A DNA stretch of 42,076 bases from a virus: the IMG/VR virus record IMGVR_UViG_3300042090_000976, positions 1 to 42,076 of that record; one strand, 5' to 3'. Positions 38,451 through 42,076 of the stretch are shown in pieces; position 1 is the first letter of the stretch; every line of letters begins with the position of its first letter. The notes beneath the pieces were generated by a model, which worked only from the letters and a program-made list of their open reading frames with translations, did not search any database and was not told the DNA's origin. The position numbers were made by a program, and so were the translations under genes.

Positions 38451-41400
38451 ATGATATTAAGCGCACCCTTATTTTACTCTCAAGAGAGATTGGATTTAGA
38501 AGACATAAATGCGCTTCTGGAATCCGCTAAAACCGATTCCCAGCTTTACACCAAAGAGTTTTTCTCCCCTCAGAATTACATTTTGAAAGGTTTTCAAGTC
38601 TCGGGCATAGGTCTCACCTCCGCTACGATTACGATGGCGGATGCCACTCTGATCATGGGCGCGGGCACCGGAGATTTCTCGTATTTCATCGCTCCTCCAA
38701 GTCCTCCAAACATGACTATCACTGCGGGCAGTCTTGTCGACGGCGTTCGCAATTACATAGAACTCGATCTCAGCTACGTGGCTGAAACTCCGATCACCAA
38801 AGCGTTTTGGGACCCGACTGCTAACGGCGGTCTCGGTGCGGAATTCAATCAAGAAGTCAACACGATGTCCGACGTCAATGCGAATTACGTGGTCGTCACC
38901 GGAGGCTTCACCGGTCTCCCGGATCGCGTACCGCTCGCCATAATCGATGTAAATGGTTCCGGCATCATCACTGTGATTTTGGACCAACGCCCGCTCTTTT
39001 TCCGCGAAGGATTACCCACAAATATTTATCGCAGTTTCACTTGGGCTTCGAACATTGAGCCATCTTACACCGTAGTTCTATCTAGCGAAACAGGAACTTT
39101 CGTAGTGGGCGAAACCGTTACTTTCTCGGGAAGCGGCGTAACAGCTACTTGTACCGTCGGCGGAACTTCGACTATCGCCGTCAACCTTCCTTCATCCCTC
39201 GCTTTTACCGCGGGTGAGACGGCAACTGGCGGAACATCCGCCGCGACCGGAACCGTAGTTTCAATCCTTGAAAGTTTTACAGGTGCAGACAAAGATATCC
39301 ATTGCATCAAAGATTTGATCTTAGCTTTCCAAACAGAGATCAAACGCCTCAAAGGAACTCCTTTCTGGTATTCACTCATCACAATGTCTTCGTCGGGAGT
39401 GGCACAAGCCCTCAATTCGCTGCTCGTGGCGAACAACACGACTGCTCGATTTTCTTGGGATGGTGCGAACCTATCCATCACGGATGCCAATTATGACGTT
39501 GTAAATTTCGTAGTTTCTTCGGCTAATGCAACTGCCGGAGCAATTTATAGTAACAATTCCCAAGATTTCACTGTCGTCACCACGATTTCGGGCGGCGTAG
39601 CTCTGAGCACTACTGCTACCGGGCTTCCAACCGCATCAGGCGTTTTGACCAAGGTCTCGGGGACTGGCGATGCCACAATAAATTTCTCCAGCTATACTAT
39701 CCCCGCTTCTGGTACGGACGTCATTGGACAAGTTGCGCTTCTCTCTTCTGGGCAACAACTGAATCTCCAAAGGATGGATGCGTCGCTTAATACCGGAACT
39801 TCAACTATTCCGATCGGCAACAATCAAGTCCTCTATATTCAACTTCCGACTACCGGAAATCAAAACTATTCCGGCAATGGCAGCGGTGCAGGCAACTATC
39901 AAGTAGCCAATATTGCTTCCTTTGTGGTCGGAGATCAAAACTATTGGCTCGCGTATCGTAACGGATCGACTCTATATGTCCGCGGTCAGAGCGAATTAAT
40001 CGCGGGCGAAAGTTCTGAGATCGGCGAAGACGTTCCCCAGACCTTATTGCAAAACTTAGGTCTAATTGATGTCGTTACTCCGGCAAATTATTCTTCCAAT
40101 ATTCGAGGTACCAACGGTGAAAGTTTGGTCTCTCGACTTGGAGTTTTGACCGATGCTATGGGCGACGAGCAAGAAGATCGCTCGGGATACTTACGCTCGG
40201 ATAGTCTCGTGACTTGGGATGGAACGAATCTCACTTTCACGAGCAATATCATTTTAGAATTCATAAATACGAAGAGTGGTACGATCACTCAACACACGAT
40301 TCCTTCATCTGCTTCACCTCTGCAATTGACAGCCAGCGGACAATCACTTTATTCTCTGATAACCAGAACTGCCACATCTGAAAACCTCACTGTGATCAAT
40401 TCGGGTTCTACTGCGATTCCGGCACAAACTCAGGCTGAAAAAGACGTTTTTGTTCTCTTCCGTCGAGTGGATGCTGGCGGCGTGGCATATCTTCATATGC
40501 CATTTATGAAACAATTGATCGGGCAAGGACAAAGCGTTCGCCTGGGTCAATCTGGAAGTGGCGGCGAAATCACGAAGGTCAATCTGTACGACAACGTGTC
40601 GACTACTCTCCCTACTGGTACATCTTATACTGGCGATGGAGTAGTAATCGCGAATGGGCAGACCGTACTTTTCAGTAATTTAGGTTCTGGCAACGATGAA
40701 GTTTACATGGTTTCGGGTGTTGGAACTTCCCTCGTCTGGACTGCTCAACACGTTTTTACAAATGGTTCGATAACTCCATCAGATGGAGATCAAGTCATAA
40801 TCTTGGATGGTAACTCATTTCAAAATCAAGTAGGAACTTGGGATGGTTCAGCTTGGCTTTTCAATAATACAATCCGTCTTTTCAATGGTTCAAATTATTG
40901 GGAATTGGGCTCGATGCAGACTGCAACGCTTGCCGACAATTCTACGGGTACGATTTTCAGCGTAGGAGCCACTGGTTCTGAAAATATCATAGTTCACTAT
41001 TCCACAATTCGTTCCGGCATCAAGGACACTGGCTTCTTGATTATTTCTCAAAATGATACCACAGCAGAAGTCTCGCAAATGGGCGGCAAGTTGGGAGCGG
41101 ATTCCGGGATCGCATTTTCTGTGGCGATTACATCCGGAAACCTAGTGTTGTCATATACGACTACCTCAATGGGAGTCGGTGCAACTATGAAGTATTTCAT
41201 AGAGCGTTGGTCGGATACTTCGGGTGGACCTGGGGGTCCTCCGAGTTATTCAGTTCCTTCTGGCATGGGCGGTACCGGAGCCGCAGGTTCGACTGGGGAT
41301 ATCCAATACAATATCGGTTCTGGAGTTTTCGGAGCCGATACGAGATTCTCTTGGGATTCGACGGATGGCGCGATCGACATGAACGGCGCACTCTTCGACG

Positions 41401-41711
41401 TATTGAGTAGCTCAATTACACTTCTCGATAACCAGAGTTCCCCGCAGGCTCTCTTAAGTTACAGTCAATCATCTTACATGTTTGCTATAATTGAATATTC
41501 CATAGCTCGAAATGGAAGTAATCAAGTAGGATTCATTCGCATCGTAAATAACGGAACGTCGGTGAATATCGACGATGACAATCTCAATACCTCGAGCACT
41601 GGAATAGTTTTCTCTGCCATTTTAAGTGGCGGAAATGTAGTTTTACAATATACCTCTACAAGCACGGGCTCAAACGCTACGTTCAAATGTATCAAGAGGA
41701 GATGGAGTTAA
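38451..41711 (+). CDS. Large modular baseplate/tail-fibre protein
   Basis: A 1086-residue modular protein. Residues 1-190 (FYSQERLDLEDINALLESAKTDSQLYTKEFFSPQNYILKGFQV) form an attachment domain typical of large baseplate-fibre proteins. Residues 205-275 are beta repeats. Residues 352-422 are the module also present in the connector-type protein at 9510. Residues 440-820 continue as beta modules, including NQNYSGNGSGAGNY. The C-terminus has two copies of a receptor-type beta domain at about 826-920 and 989-1086, both ending in WS. It probably links the wedge to host-surface binding. Confidence 0.8.
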   Translation: MILSAPLFYSQERLDLEDINALLESAKTDSQLYTKEFFSPQNYILKGFQVSGIGLTSATITMADATLIMGAGTGDFSYFIAPPSPPNMTITAGSLVDGVRNYIELDLSYVAETPITKAFWDPTANGGLGAEFNQEVNTMSDVNANYVVVTGGFTGLPDRVPLAIIDVNGSGIITVILDQRPLFFREGLPTNIYRSFTWASNIEPSYTVVLSSETGTFVVGETVTFSGSGVTATCTVGGTSTIAVNLPSSLAFTAGETATGGTSAATGTVVSILESFTGADKDIHCIKDLILAFQTEIKRLKGTPFWYSLITMSSSGVAQALNSLLVANNTTARFSWDGANLSITDANYDVVNFVVSSANATAGAIYSNNSQDFTVVTTISGGVALSTTATGLPTASGVLTKVSGTGDATINFSSYTIPASGTDVIGQVALLSSGQQLNLQRMDASLNTGTSTIPIGNNQVLYIQLPTTGNQNYSGNGSGAGNYQVANIASFVVGDQNYWLAYRNGSTLYVRGQSELIAGESSEIGEDVPQTLLQNLGLIDVVTPANYSSNIRGTNGESLVSRLGVLTDAMGDEQEDRSGYLRSDSLVTWDGTNLTFTSNIILEFINTKSGTITQHTIPSSASPLQLTASGQSLYSLITRTATSENLTVINSGSTAIPAQTQAEKDVFVLFRRVDAGGVAYLHMPFMKQLIGQGQSVRLGQSGSGGEITKVNLYDNVSTTLPTGTSYTGDGVVIANGQTVLFSNLGSGNDEVYMVSGVGTSLVWTAQHVFTNGSITPSDGDQVIILDGNSFQNQVGTWDGSAWLFNNTIRLFNGSNYWELGSMQTATLADNSTGTIFSVGATGSENIIVHYSTIRSGIKDTGFLIISQNDTTAEVSQMGGKLGADSGIAFSVAITSGNLVLSYTTTSMGVGATMKYFIERWSDTSGGPGGPPSYSVPSGMGGTGAAGSTGDIQYNIGSGVFGADTRFSWDSTDGAIDMNGALFDVLSSSITLLDNQSSPQALLSYSQSSYMFAIIEYSIARNGSNQVGFIRIVNNGTSVNIDDDNLNTSSTGIVFSAILSGGNVVLQYTSTSTGSNATFKCIKRRWS
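41484..41492 (+). promoter_or_regulatory. Intragenic TGCTATAATTG motif (uncertain)
   Basis: The bases TTTGCTATAATTGAA (41481-41495) contain TGnTATAATTGA, matching the extended -10 family apart from C in place of A/G. It lies inside the coding sequence (FAIIEYS), 224 bases before the next ATG. Chance or coding constraint is likely. Confidence 0.2.
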
Positions 41712-41714
41712 TAA

Positions 41715-42076
41715 ATGGGCGCACCAAATGCTTCAAATTTTGCACAACCTATAGTAGTCGGTACTTTAACAGCAGATCCAGCAAGTCCCGTAAACGGAGA
41801 GATTTATTATAACTCGACGAGCGGCGTATTTCGTATGTATCAAGCTGGAACGTGGCAAACGACTTCTACCGGAACAAACAGCGCAAATACTTCTCTTTCG
41901 AATTTAATAACTACAGCGATTAACCAATCTCTGATCCCCGGAACTACTGGGTTGACGATCGGTAATTCGGGAAATTTCTGGGATGGTTATTTCACCAATT
42001 TAAAAGATGCATCTCTGACGAGTGCAATTGCCGTCACCAGCAGACTTTTGAAGGACAACGCGGGCACAATTTCTGT
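41715..42076 (+). CDS. Tail fibre-like protein (cut by window edge)
   Basis: The reading frame begins at ATG 41715, three bases after the preceding stop, and remains open to the window end (120 codons). The start MGAPNASNFAQPIVVGTL followed by SPVNGEIYYNSTSGVFRMYQ and GLTIGNSGNFWDGYFTNL matches fibre proteins that use a NGEIYYN/S head and repeated GxxWDxxYFTNL elements. It would continue the fibre set of the baseplate. Because the end is missing, domain order is incomplete. No strong ribosome binding site is seen (GGAG at 41704-41707), and coupling to the upstream gene is probable. Confidence 0.7.
   Translation, partial: MGAPNASNFAQPIVVGTLTADPASPVNGEIYYNSTSGVFRMYQAGTWQTTSTGTNSANTSLSNLITTAINQSLIPGTTGLTIGNSGNFWDGYFTNLKDASLTSAIAVTSRLLKDNAGTIS

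Overview
This window is a segment of a large tailed-phage genome. It encodes a contractile-tail (myovirus) particle. The evidence is a tail sheath gene followed by a tail tube gene, an overlapping chaperone pair and a tape measure. After these come a hub, an OB-fold spike, a LysM/gp25-like protein, a very large baseplate J protein and several fibres or adhesins. I see no ribosomal, tRNA, integrase or CRISPR features. The host cannot be read directly. The tail-fibre repeat style (TGDVTGTQGATV..., IVKRDASGNFSAGTI...) recalls fibre-like proteins I associate with Bdellovibrio-type bacteria, but this is a weak hint. Coding density is very high. The longest stretch without a gene is 185 bp (25346-25530), and it holds RNA structures, a terminator and a promoter.

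Layout, left to right. (1) 19-2189: small virion-type proteins. One is a Trp/Arg-rich basic protein whose ribosome binding site and start codon lie in a hairpin overlapping a tiny leader ORF. (2) 2189-7072: a repeat-built tail fibre and two paralogous glycine-rich adhesins with Mtd-like N-termini. (3) 7082-9052: small proteins, a permuted papain-fold (NlpC/P60-like) enzyme, one reverse-strand gene, and a coiled-coil protein with a C-terminal membrane segment. (4) 9110-16310: connector or neck-type proteins, plus two long Lys/His-rich proteins. The first fuses a Nudix hydrolase, a GGDEF/mCpol-like nucleotide-cyclase palm and a DUF3293-like domain. (5) 16307-20435: a divergent non-structural island. 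The reverse-strand operon encodes an ATP-dependent DNA ligase with a WGR-like N-terminus, a small protein, a CYTH triphosphate-tunnel enzyme and another small protein. The forward operon encodes a small protein and an RpoD-like sigma factor. (6) 20474-42076: tail completion, sheath, tube, chaperones, tape measure and baseplate, ending in a fibre gene cut by the window edge.

Regulation appears unusually legible. Nine sites in front of forward-strand genes match TGRTATAATT, an extended -10 element. Most lack a -35 box. The divergent island instead starts from two back-to-back promoters with normal -35/-10 spacing of 17 bp. The phage sigma factor keeps the His and Glu that read the TG of extended -10 promoters in RpoD. 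It differs at two -10-reading positions. A simple model is that host sigma-70 reads the island early, and the phage sigma factor then switches on the extended -10 late set.

The observations most worth following are the Nudix/cyclase-like/DUF3293 fusion protein, the sigma factor with its promoter family, the structured RNA and terminator between tail tube and chaperone genes, and the hairpin with leader ORF at 660-729.
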